Assembly: GCA_018647025.1 (NCBI GenBank)
Contig: JABGTQ010000146.1
Location: 1-5,572, forward strand
Length of the DNA: 5,572 nt
Source of the DNA: Nitrospina sp.
Lineage (GTDB): Bacteria; Nitrospinota; Nitrospinia; Nitrospinales; VA-1
Reading direction: 5' to 3'
In this document: positions 1-5,572 of the stretch, piece by piece
How positions within the stretch are numbered: position 1 is the stretch's first letter
How the letters are laid out: each line of letters opens with the position of its first letter
Position numbers and translations under genes: made by a program
The notes under the pieces: generated by a model
The model's input: the letters and a program-made list of their open reading frames with translations, nothing else
What the model was told of the DNA's origin: nothing
Database searches by the model: none

Positions 1-296
1 ATCTGTGATGTGAATTCAACATGCAGAAAGGATTCATTGTTGTTTATTATTTGTGATCGAGGAATCGATTTAACAATTTTAATTAATTTATTTTTAGCTT
101 CCTGTAAAGAACTCTTATAGGTTAATGGAGAAACCTTATGTGACGTGACATCACTTTTTGTAGAAACACAGTTTGGTTTATCTGGGCAATCGACAAATTG
201 CCCAATTGAATCAGGTCTGGTTCCTGCACAACTGGTTAATAAAATAAAAATTAAACAGATTATAATTTTTGAGATCGACTCTAGTAAAGGGGGCAA
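1..296 (-). CDS. DUF1499-family lipoprotein, N-terminal part (runs off left edge)
   Basis: This is the first 98 codons of a predicted lipoprotein that continues past the left edge. The start is a TTG at 296-294: an upstream GGAGAG lies 6 bases away, the frame is closed by a stop further upstream, and there is no in-frame ATG near the signal peptide. Residues 1-22 form a lipoprotein signal peptide with one lysine (K10), a hydrophobic core and lipobox L-T-S-C ending at Cys23. The +2 residue is alanine rather than aspartate, which in proteobacterial rules favours the outer membrane. The mature part has CPDKPNCVS at 37-45, a proline-leucine pair at 57-58, an amphipathic stretch with P79-R80, and SFLHVEFTS at 89-97. 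This order matches the N-terminal half of DUF1499 proteins, whose function is not established. It lies 22 bases after the LolA-like gene, so it is probably co-transcribed. The family match is by recognition, not a search. Confidence 0.82.
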   Translation of the reverse strand, partial: MPPLLESISKIIICLIFILLTSCAGTRPDSIGQFVDCPDKPNCVSTKSDVTSHKVSPLTYKSSLQEAKNKLIKIVKSIPRSQIINNNESFLHVEFTSQ

Positions 297-302
297 ATTA
301 AA

Positions 303-308
303 CTCTCC
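303..308 (-). promoter_or_regulatory. Ribosome-binding site GGAGAG that decides the TTG start
   Basis: GGAGAG sits 6 bases before the TTG at 296, which is ideal Shine-Dalgarno spacing. It is the main reason to accept a TTG start for the DUF1499 lipoprotein, since that reading frame has no upstream ATG and is closed by a stop codon just before this site. Confidence 0.75.
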
Positions 309-318
309 AATTATTTAA

Positions 319-1086
319 TTATTTTTTTAAAATACTTAGTGAGAAGTAACGGTTAGGAATTTCTATATCAAATTTTATTTCATCAAATTTGTAAGTCGTT
401 TTAGTGTTTTCTTTCAAAAGGTCTTTAAAAATCATAGTTCTAGGGAAATTACGTCCGCTAATTATTTCATAATCCTTAAAAAGTACCCTTTTAAGAAGCT
501 TTCCACTTTTAGCGAAGCGTTCTTCTTTTAGAATCGTTTTATTTTCTGGGTTTATCCATGCTTTCCGAGTTTGATAAGTTGTTTTTTTATCTAGGGCGGT
601 TAAATTTAATACTGCACATTTAATATCTTCTATGTTTGTAAAATTTTCAAAAGTTGCAGTATATGATTTACTTAGTTTGTGATCTTCCATCATATCTTCA
701 TACGATAGATCACTTCCCATCAATGACTGCCTAAGTAAATGTCCTGCTATGAGAATTTTACGGTCAGTTCGCGGAGTGTACATCCAAAGTTTTTTTCTTG
801 TTTTAAGCATCTTGGTGCCTTTTTCGCGAGCAGGTGATTTGTACTCAGTATAAGAACGTTCAATTCCTTCCATCCACGAGTCTTGAGTAAGAGTTCTTTC
901 CTTGCGACCATTGTCTATGATAAGGCGACCACTAATAAATTTAGTATTAGACCAAAGATTGTCATCAACTTGTTTAAGAAGTTTTTGTGCATCAATGATC
1001 TCTGCTGCTAATATTAATGCAGGGTTTGATGTAAGACAAAAAAATAAAAAAATAAATATGACTATTTTATATATAATGCCCATCAA
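319..1086 (-). CDS. Outer-membrane lipoprotein-sorting family protein (LolA-like periplasmic carrier)
   Basis: A 255-residue secreted protein of the COG2834-type lipoprotein-sorting family, distantly LolA-like. Members have an open half-barrel fold expected to hold acyl chains and ferry lipid or lipoprotein across the periplasm. Residues 1-28 are a signal peptide (K7, long I/F/L-rich core, A-L-I-L-A-A before E29), probably cut by signal peptidase I; Cys17 is not in a lipobox. Family landmarks are YKSPAREKGTKML at 82-94, LWMYTPRTDRKI at 100-111 and the hallmark QSLMGSDLSYED at 120-131. The length is normal for the family. Two starts are possible: TTG at 1086, directly after the previous stop and 8 bases from GAGG, or ATG at 1083, 11 bases from it. 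They differ by one residue. Placement directly behind two FtsX permeases suggests it receives their cargo. The cargo is unknown. Confidence 0.9.
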   Translation of the reverse strand: MMGIIYKIVIFIFLFFCLTSNPALILAAEIIDAQKLLKQVDDNLWSNTKFISGRLIIDNGRKERTLTQDSWMEGIERSYTEYKSPAREKGTKMLKTRKKLWMYTPRTDRKILIAGHLLRQSLMGSDLSYEDMMEDHKLSKSYTATFENFTNIEDIKCAVLNLTALDKKTTYQTRKAWINPENKTILKEERFAKSGKLLKRVLFKDYEIISGRNFPRTMIFKDLLKENTKTTYKFDEIKFDIEIPNRYFSLSILKK

Positions 1087-2388
1087 TTAACCAGCCTCTA
1101 GTTCACGAAACAAGTTGGATTCGGAGCGTTTAAAAATTGCTAGACTGGCTACTAGCGTGCCTACAACACTAGCAAAAATACCGGGTACGATTCCTTGTAC
1201 AAACCCTCCCAACGTAACACGAGCTCTTACTACATCATTAATCATTAATCCAGATTTAGCAAATGTATCACCCATATTTAAGCCCACTTCCTGAAGGTAC
1301 CAGGTAAATGACCCTCCAAAAATACAACCAACTAAAGATCCAAGAATACCAATAAATAAGCCCTCAATACCGAGAGTTAATATCAATTTCCAATGAGACT
1401 CTCCAAATGCGAGCCTTAGACCCATTTCACCATAGCGATGAATTCCGCTAAGAACTCCTGCATTCCAAAGAACAAGAATCATTAAAAAGGTAAAAATACC
1501 AACCACAGAACTCTTTATAATTGTAAACGTTGTGACCATTGATTTCATATTTTGCTGGTCTAGTATGCTAATAGCAATCGGTTGATCGTCTTTAGCCCAG
1601 TCTTTAGGAGGGTTTTTCATCCAAGTATTTAATTTAGAATTAATATTCTTCTTTGCTATACGATAGTAATCAAAACTTAAAAAAGAGGGGAGATAACCTA
1701 GCCAATCGGTAACCATGTTCTCCATGTAGAATGTACTTTGAGCATCAGTTAGATCAATCAAGACCATTTTTTTATCCATAGCCGTAATTCCAAACTTTAC
1801 AAGTCCAACGACTACATAGTTATCAGCAACCAAACCACCATCAAAAGATTGTCCGATTACAGTGACCAATTGACCTAAATCAACTTCCAAATCATTTGCT
1901 AATGAACTGCCCATCAACATTTCATTGAAATGCCGAGGTAACTGTCCTTTTACGAGTGACTTATCCAATTGAAGGCGTCGAACTTCTGAAGAATTTGGAG
2001 ATTTAAGATCCAGTGCCATTCCTACTACTGGTGTTTGGGATTTAGTATCTCCATTTGCATTAGGGACATCAATAAGAGCACCCCAGCGAATTCTAGGTGA
2101 CCATTCAATTTTAGGTGATGAATTTTTCTCGAGCCATAATCTCGTTTGTTTCTGAGCAGCTAAAGCACGATCAAGTGGATGAAGATGTTCTTCATCATAA
2201 AAGGGTTTATTAACTAATCTCAAATGACCAGCATTAAGCTTTGCCGTCATATCAATCATTCCCATGAAAACGCCTTCCATAAAACCAACCAACGAAACAA
2301 CAAGAGCTACACCAATAGTTACGACAGAAAATGGAAAAAGGAATCTGGATTTGTCGCGCAGAATACCGCGAAATAAAAACAAAATCAT
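1087..2388 (-). CDS. FtsX-like/MacB-type ABC transporter permease (second of the pair)
   Basis: A 433-residue inner-membrane permease of the LolC/LolE/MacB superfamily (type VII ABC exporter fold). Visible layout: a short cytoplasmic N-terminus; TM1 at about 17-39; a large periplasmic domain of roughly 250 residues (MacB_PCD-type position); TM2 about 293-316; a cytoplasmic loop with RYGEMGLRLAFGES at 318-331, which matches the R-x-x-E-x-G-x-x-x-A-x-G coupling segment of FtsX permeases; TM3 about 335-358; TM4 about 396-418; and a charged tail. These proteins do not conduct substrate through the membrane; ATP hydrolysis drives mechanical movement of the periplasmic domain, which in LolCDE extracts lipoproteins. 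Its ATG overlaps the previous stop as ATGA, with AGGAAGGG upstream, so the two permeases are translationally coupled and probably heterodimerise. It is clearly diverged from its neighbour. Substrate unknown. Confidence 0.92.
   Translation of the reverse strand: MILFLFRGILRDKSRFLFPFSVVTIGVALVVSLVGFMEGVFMGMIDMTAKLNAGHLRLVNKPFYDEEHLHPLDRALAAQKQTRLWLEKNSSPKIEWSPRIRWGALIDVPNANGDTKSQTPVVGMALDLKSPNSSEVRRLQLDKSLVKGQLPRHFNEMLMGSSLANDLEVDLGQLVTVIGQSFDGGLVADNYVVVGLVKFGITAMDKKMVLIDLTDAQSTFYMENMVTDWLGYLPSFLSFDYYRIAKKNINSKLNTWMKNPPKDWAKDDQPIAISILDQQNMKSMVTTFTIIKSSVVGIFTFLMILVLWNAGVLSGIHRYGEMGLRLAFGESHWKLILTLGIEGLFIGILGSLVGCIFGGSFTWYLQEVGLNMGDTFAKSGLMINDVVRARVTLGGFVQGIVPGIFASVVGTLVASLAIFKRSESNLFRELEAG
1095..1098 (-). 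promoter_or_regulatory. Ribosome-binding site GAGG inside the end of the upstream permease gene
   Basis: GAGG lies within the last codons of the 433-residue permease gene. It is 8 bases before the TTG at 1086 and 11 bases before the ATG at 1083. Spacing favours TTG and codon strength favours ATG. Because the permease stop codon (1089-1087) abuts the TTG, translation of the carrier is probably coupled to that of the permease. Confidence 0.55.
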
Positions 2389-3554
2389 TTTATCGCCCTT
2401 CCTCGAAGTGCCATTGTTGGATCAAGTCGAGTAATTTTTTTAACTGGAAACCAAGAGGAGGCTACAATTAAAATAAAGACAATGATCAGAGAGTAGATAA
2501 TTTCCATTGGTTGATAATCCGGATAAATAGTTTCTCTAATGGGTAAAGTAGATTCGCTTAGATGGGATACATCAAAACCTACTCCTTGGAACCAAATAAA
2601 AAAAGGCAACCCTAAAAGAAGAGCAACAACGAGGGCCCATATAGCAGCAAGACAACCTTCCAAAGTGAATATACGTACAATCCTTTGTGAATCCATTCCT
2701 AGGGCCATAAGTGTTCCAATTTCTTTTTGTCTTTTAAAGATATTCAACATTTGTGTATTGAACACACTGATGCAAACTAAAGTCATCAATATAGCCCACA
2801 AAATTTTAGAGTTCATTCTGTCTTGGCGCCATAGAGCAAGGAGGTCCGACATTAAAAATTCAACTGGTTGAAATTCAAATTCTGAAATTAGCCCGATATA
2901 ATGTTTAACAGCAACCCAGCTCACCTCATTTTTTCTATCGGTCATAAGTCTTAGATGGTCTAAGCGTAACCACACAACTCCTTCATCAACACGGGGATTA
3001 AGTATATCTCCGACATCAATAATTATGATGTCCTTCGCATCAACTGCACCAGATCGATCCCGCCACTTTAGAGTTAGGGTATCTCCTTTATGAAGGTGAG
3101 CTTTTTTTGCCATTTTTGCTCCAACTACTACAGGAATTAAATCATCAAAGTTTGCAGAAAAAGTTTTTAAATTATCCAGGGGTAATTGTAAAAGAGATTG
3201 TTCCATAGAAATTCCACGAATTTGTACTGGGTAAAGGCGCCTATTTGGATACAATTGCCCCTGCACTACAAGTACTTCAGCTTTATCTTTGTTATGAAGG
3301 CGGAGCAAAGTGTCAGGAACTTTTACAGTATAATCTTCCCACTTTGAGGGGGAAAGAATATCGAAACCTGGAGCACGATAATGTCCTCCACCAATATCTG
3401 TATTTATTACATTTCTGGTAGCTTGGGCCTGAAAACCATTGAGCAAGGAAAGCATAAATATTAACGCGATGATAGAAAGAGCTGTAACTAAAACATTAAG
3501 AGATGCTCTTAATCCTTGCCGAGAAAAATTCTTTTTTGCGATACTCCAATTCAT
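2385..3554 (-). CDS. FtsX-like/MacB-type ABC transporter permease (first of the pair)
   Basis: A 389-residue inner-membrane permease of the LolC/LolE/MacB superfamily. It begins with the amphipathic segment typical of these proteins (NWSIAKKNFSRQGLRASLN, 2-20). TM1 follows at about 21-41, then a periplasmic domain of about 200 residues, TM2 about 251-272, the well-conserved coupling motif RQKEIGTLMALG at 275-286, TM3 about 299-322, TM4 about 352-370, and a C-terminal KKITRLDPTMALRG (372-385), the family's usual ending. It lies 21 bases after the ATPase gene and overlaps the second permease by 4 bases. Only a weak AGAG, more than 10 bases away, precedes its ATG, so translation may depend on the upstream gene. 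It is the more canonical of the two permeases. The role is inferred from family and context: heterodimer partner in an ATP-driven envelope lipid or lipoprotein extractor. Confidence 0.93.
   Translation of the reverse strand: MNWSIAKKNFSRQGLRASLNVLVTALSIIALIFMLSLLNGFQAQATRNVINTDIGGGHYRAPGFDILSPSKWEDYTVKVPDTLLRLHNKDKAEVLVVQGQLYPNRRLYPVQIRGISMEQSLLQLPLDNLKTFSANFDDLIPVVVGAKMAKKAHLHKGDTLTLKWRDRSGAVDAKDIIIIDVGDILNPRVDEGVVWLRLDHLRLMTDRKNEVSWVAVKHYIGLISEFEFQPVEFLMSDLLALWRQDRMNSKILWAILMTLVCISVFNTQMLNIFKRQKEIGTLMALGMDSQRIVRIFTLEGCLAAIWALVVALLLGLPFFIWFQGVGFDVSHLSESTLPIRETIYPDYQPMEIIYSLIIVFILIVASSWFPVKKITRLDPTMALRGRAIK
2396..2403 (-). promoter_or_regulatory. Strong ribosome-binding site AGGAAGGG for the second permease
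   Basis: AGGAAGGG ends 7 bases before the ATG at 2388 and lies within the 3' end of the first permease gene. It is the longest purine Shine-Dalgarno-like stretch upstream of any start in the window. With the ATGA overlap it supports coupled, balanced synthesis of the two permease subunits. Confidence 0.7.
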
Positions 3555-3575
3555 ATATTAAGTATTAAACTCTGG

Positions 3576-4262
3576 TTATTGTTTGTCAGAAATAATTTCT
3601 CCATCTTCTAGCCCGACTTCACGGCGGACATAGCGTGTTACTTTTTCATCATGGGTAGAAAAAACTACTGCTGCTTTATATTGTTCATTTAAATCACTCA
3701 TTAACTCAAGAATTTGTAAAGAATTTTTAGAATCAAGGTTGGCAGTTGGTTCATCAGCAAGAATTAAAAGAGGATCTTTAACTAAGGCTCTTGCAATTGC
3801 AACACGTTGGCATTGCCCTCCAGATAGCTGAGAAGGCTTTTTTTTAATCTGATCGCTTAATCCAACCTTGCTTACTATATTCATCACTCGTTCTCTAGCA
3901 TCTTTTTCTTTGGAACCATTTAACAAAAGTGGAAATAAAACATTTTCGTAAACAGAGTAAACAGGTAATAAATTGTAGGTTTGAAAAATGAATCCTATAT
4001 TTTCACGTCGATACTTAGCCATTTGAATACGATTCATAGAGGATAATTTTGTATGTTTAAAAAAAATATCACCAGTTGTAGGAACATCTAAACCACCGAT
4101 AAGGTTTAATAGAGTAGTCTTTCCAGATCCAGATGGACCAACAAAAGACATAAATGCTCCACTTTCAATTTGAAGGTTGATACCGTTTAGTGCGGTAAAG
4201 TTTTCTTCCCCGACTCTAAAAACCTTAGTTATTTCTTTTAGGGTAATCAGTTTGTCATGCAT
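3576..4262 (-). CDS. LolD/MacB-type ABC transporter ATP-binding protein
   Basis: A full-length 228-residue nucleotide-binding subunit, the usual size for LolD-type ATPases. All motifs needed for ATP hydrolysis are present: Walker A GPSGSGKT (42-49), Q-loop Gln94 in [11 protein letters not shown] (90-100), signature LSGGQ (146-150), Walker B LLILAD with catalytic Glu171, D-loop ANLD (174-177) and switch His204. The [12 protein letters not shown] region is characteristic of the LolD/MacB/FtsE group, which work with FtsX-fold permeases. Cys151 replaces the usual Gln in LSGGQQQR, outside the catalytic set. It is cytoplasmic and should dimerise under the two downstream permeases. The ATG at 4262 lies 12 bases after the barrel gene's stop and has no recognisable Shine-Dalgarno, so it may rely on translational coupling. 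It is in the LolD family, but I do not assign lolD because the cassette organisation is unlike lolCDE. Confidence 0.95.
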   Translation of the reverse strand: MHDKLITLKEITKVFRVGEENFTALNGINLQIESGAFMSFVGPSGSGKTTLLNLIGGLDVPTTGDIFFKHTKLSSMNRIQMAKYRRENIGFIFQTYNLLPVYSVYENVLFPLLLNGSKEKDARERVMNIVSKVGLSDQIKKKPSQLSGGQCQRVAIARALVKDPLLILADEPTANLDSKNSLQILELMSDLNEQYKAAVVFSTHDEKVTRYVRREVGLEDGEIISDKQ

Positions 4263-4274
4263 AGTTGATATGAA

Positions 4275-5393
4275 TTAAAAATAATTTGCTACAGTTAAAC
4301 CTATGGACGATTCGGTACCACTGAAAGAATTTGTCCGTTGGTATAATCTTCCATTTGTTTTGTTCCCATTAATATCACCTCCAATTTTTCCATGAAAATA
4401 GAGGAATAGATCGTCAGTAACAGAATATTCTATTTGAGGTATTATTTGAAAGCTCTTATCAAGAAAATCATAGAGGCTGTATATCTGCCATTTGATTTCA
4501 ATGTCGATCGGTTGGTCCATGGAAAATCCAATATGATGGTAGGTTCTTTGACCTTTTAGATCCGACGTCGAGAATTCTTTTTGCTGAGTAGATAAAAAAT
4601 ATTCCATTAAAATATGAAGACCTTTCCCAATTTCAAAAGTATAGTCGGTGCCAAAAACTGTATCGAACTGAACAGGAGAAGAGGGTTCCATTTCAATATC
4701 AAGACGACTCTCATTCCAAAAACCTACTTCACGTTCGCCTTTTATATGATACCCCATCTGGATCATTTCACGTTCATATCCAGAAAAATCCTCCAAATCA
4801 GATTTTGGGTGATACTGAAAGACAACACCAGTTTCAAATTCTCCTAACAAGAGGTCTGCGCGTATTCCAGAGATCAAAGCAGTTCCTATTTTTGCGGGAA
4901 CCAACCAAGTCTCAAGAAGGGAAACATCGGATAAAAACCATGTAGCTCGAAAACTATCAACTCCGAGTGATTCGGGTACGACACCTGAAACATCGCGAGT
5001 TTCAAATAATCCTAATGGTTGAAAAATAACACCATCACCAAATAAGATCTCCTGACGCCCTACGCGAAATTGAAAAAAATCATTGCTAAGACGAAGCCAA
5101 GTTCGAGGAAGGTAAATATCTTCCTCAGGTCTGAGATTTGATTGGACGCTTGGACCATCTATCAAATTTAAAGCGGTTTCAATTTCATAATCTAAAGTCC
5201 ATTCGTCTTTTTTTAAAATATTACCATCGAATTCTAGATGTACATGTAGCTCACTATCAAAATCTTTATGTGAGGGCGGTGAATCAAAAATATATTGGCT
5301 GCCAGTTGCGATATGTCCATCGAAGTCCATGTCAAAAGCCCAAACATGACTATTAGGAATAAAAATTATGAAAAAGAGAATAAAGAAGGTCAT
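4275..5393 (-). CDS. Predicted outer-membrane beta-barrel protein
   Basis: A 372-residue secreted protein predicted to form an outer-membrane beta-barrel. Residues 1-19 are a short, very hydrophobic signal peptide ending V-W-A before F20. The mature chain alternates polar and aromatic/hydrophobic residues in many strand-like stretches and ends in -VANYF, the terminal phenylalanine recognised by the BAM machinery. The segment FRVGRQEILFGDG (109-121), followed by a proline-containing turn, resembles the conserved R-x-G-R-Q segment of porin-like and DUF1302/alginate-export-type barrels. I cannot place it in a named family with confidence. The signal peptide has no positive charge before its core and the ATG lacks a Shine-Dalgarno. 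The frame stays open upstream, adding K and D residues, but has no ATG, GTG or TTG before a stop, so 5393 is the best start. It is first in the ABC cassette, making it a candidate outer-membrane partner. Confidence 0.8.
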   Translation of the reverse strand: MTFFILFFIIFIPNSHVWAFDMDFDGHIATGSQYIFDSPPSHKDFDSELHVHLEFDGNILKKDEWTLDYEIETALNLIDGPSVQSNLRPEEDIYLPRTWLRLSNDFFQFRVGRQEILFGDGVIFQPLGLFETRDVSGVVPESLGVDSFRATWFLSDVSLLETWLVPAKIGTALISGIRADLLLGEFETGVVFQYHPKSDLEDFSGYEREMIQMGYHIKGEREVGFWNESRLDIEMEPSSPVQFDTVFGTDYTFEIGKGLHILMEYFLSTQQKEFSTSDLKGQRTYHHIGFSMDQPIDIEIKWQIYSLYDFLDKSFQIIPQIEYSVTDDLFLYFHGKIGGDINGNKTNGRLYQRTNSFSGTESSIGLTVANYF

Positions 5394-5417
5394 TACGGGT
5401 TTAGTTGTATCTTTATA

Positions 5418-5444
5418 AGATAAACATATCCTAATTAGATAAAC
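5418..5444. repeat. Direct repeat flanking a small palindrome upstream of the barrel gene
   Basis: AGATAAAC occurs at 5418-5425 and again at 5437-5444, 19 bases apart start to start, close to two helical turns. Between and overlapping them is the perfect 8-base palindrome CTAATTAG (5431-5438), extendable by TAT/ATA if C5430 is bulged. It lies 25-51 bases upstream of the barrel start, where a regulator could act. The region is so AT-rich that short repeats can arise by chance, and no clear -35/-10 pair accompanies them. Confidence 0.3.
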
Positions 5445-5506
5445 TGTCGTATAAAAAACGATTTATTTTTTAAATAAAATGAAAAACTACTGGGGATTGC
5501 AATAAG

Positions 5507-5572
5507 TTATTTTATAATCCATTTCTTAACTTTTGGAATAAAAAATAAAGTCAAAGCAACACAAGGAATAAG
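5507..5572 (-). CDS. C-terminal end of a membrane protein, possibly an RND/MMPL-type exporter (partial)
   Basis: Entering from the right edge, an open frame encodes 21 residues and ends at TAA (5509-5507). The peptide starts LIPCVALTLFFIPKVKK and ends WIIK: a hydrophobic helix ending in proline-lysine and a short basic tail, as expected of a final transmembrane segment with a cytoplasmic C-terminus. RND/MMPL-family exporters commonly end in this style (L-x-P-A-L-hydrophobic-P-K), and such exporters are often found beside LolA-like sorting proteins, so this is my preferred guess. With only 21 residues the family is not proven. The frame matches the strand and direction of the downstream cassette, and the 113-base gap contains no GC-rich terminator, so read-through into the barrel gene is possible. 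Confidence 0.5.
   Translation of the reverse strand, partial: LIPCVALTLFFIPKVKKWIIK

Noticed and set aside
1000..1080. Lipoprotein signal at Cys17 of the LolA-like protein
   Set aside because: The residues before Cys17 are L-F-F, which does not fit a lipobox needing a small residue at -1. A signal peptidase I site at A28/E29 fits better.
902..1090. A 62-codon plus-strand open frame
   Set aside because: Antisense to the LolA-like gene, whose signal peptide and conserved segments account for this region. No domain is visible in it.
2539..2871. A 110-codon plus-strand open frame
   Set aside because: It lies wholly inside the first permease gene on the opposite strand. Its translation is rich in scattered basic residues with no recognisable domain, and the permease frame is unmistakable.
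3806..3826. Cys151 just after the LSGGQ signature of the ATPase
   Set aside because: The position is usually Gln but is not catalytic. All catalytic motifs are intact, so I see no sign of inactivation.
4614..5356. Two short plus-strand open frames (4614-4847 and 5138-5356)
   Set aside because: Both are antisense to the beta-barrel gene, with no domain, signal or plausible ribosome-binding context.
5462..5478. Possible terminator hairpin (TTTATT / AATAAA, 5-base loop)
   Set aside because: The 6-base stem is all A-T pairs in an A/T-only stretch, too weak for an intrinsic terminator and likely to occur by chance.
1..5572. Mobile elements, CRISPR arrays, tRNA or rRNA genes
   Set aside because: I saw no transposase-like coding, terminal inverted repeats, spaced repeat arrays or RNA-gene signatures. 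Genes fill the window except for short gaps, the largest being 113 bases.

Overview
The window is a visibly AT-rich stretch of a Gram-negative (diderm) bacterial chromosome, read entirely on the minus strand. The envelope parts require an outer membrane: a signal-peptide-bearing beta-barrel ending in phenylalanine, an outer-membrane lipoprotein-sorting family protein, a lipobox lipoprotein, and a LolD/MacB-type ABC transporter. I cannot name the lineage. Low GC, several weak ribosome-binding sites and TTG starts would fit an AT-rich marine proteobacterium or a relative, but that is a guess.

In transcription order (right to left): (1) the last 21 codons of an upstream membrane protein (5572-5507), resembling the end of an RND/MMPL-type exporter; (2) a 113-base AT-rich gap with a direct repeat and a small palindrome but no convincing promoter or terminator; (3) a 372-residue predicted outer-membrane beta-barrel (5393-4275); (4) a 228-residue ABC ATPase with every catalytic motif intact (4262-3576); (5) a 389-residue FtsX/MacB-type permease (3554-2385); (6) a 433-residue second FtsX-type permease, overlapping the previous gene by 4 bases (2388-1087); (7) a 255-residue periplasmic protein of the LolA-like outer-membrane lipoprotein-sorting family (1086-319); (8) the start of a DUF1499 lipoprotein using a TTG codon (296 to the left edge, open).

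Genes 3 to 8 have gaps of 12, 21, -4, 0 and 22 bases and almost certainly form one transcript. The likely machine is a Lol-like envelope transporter. The ATPase powers a heterodimer of two FtsX-fold permeases, which pull a lipid or lipoprotein from the outer leaflet of the inner membrane. The LolA-like protein would carry it across the periplasm. The beta-barrel is a candidate outer-membrane partner. The DUF1499 lipoprotein could be a client or an accessory receptor. The cargo cannot be read from the sequence. The cassette differs from the housekeeping LolCDE set in gene order, in having two very different permeases, and in carrying its own carrier and barrel.
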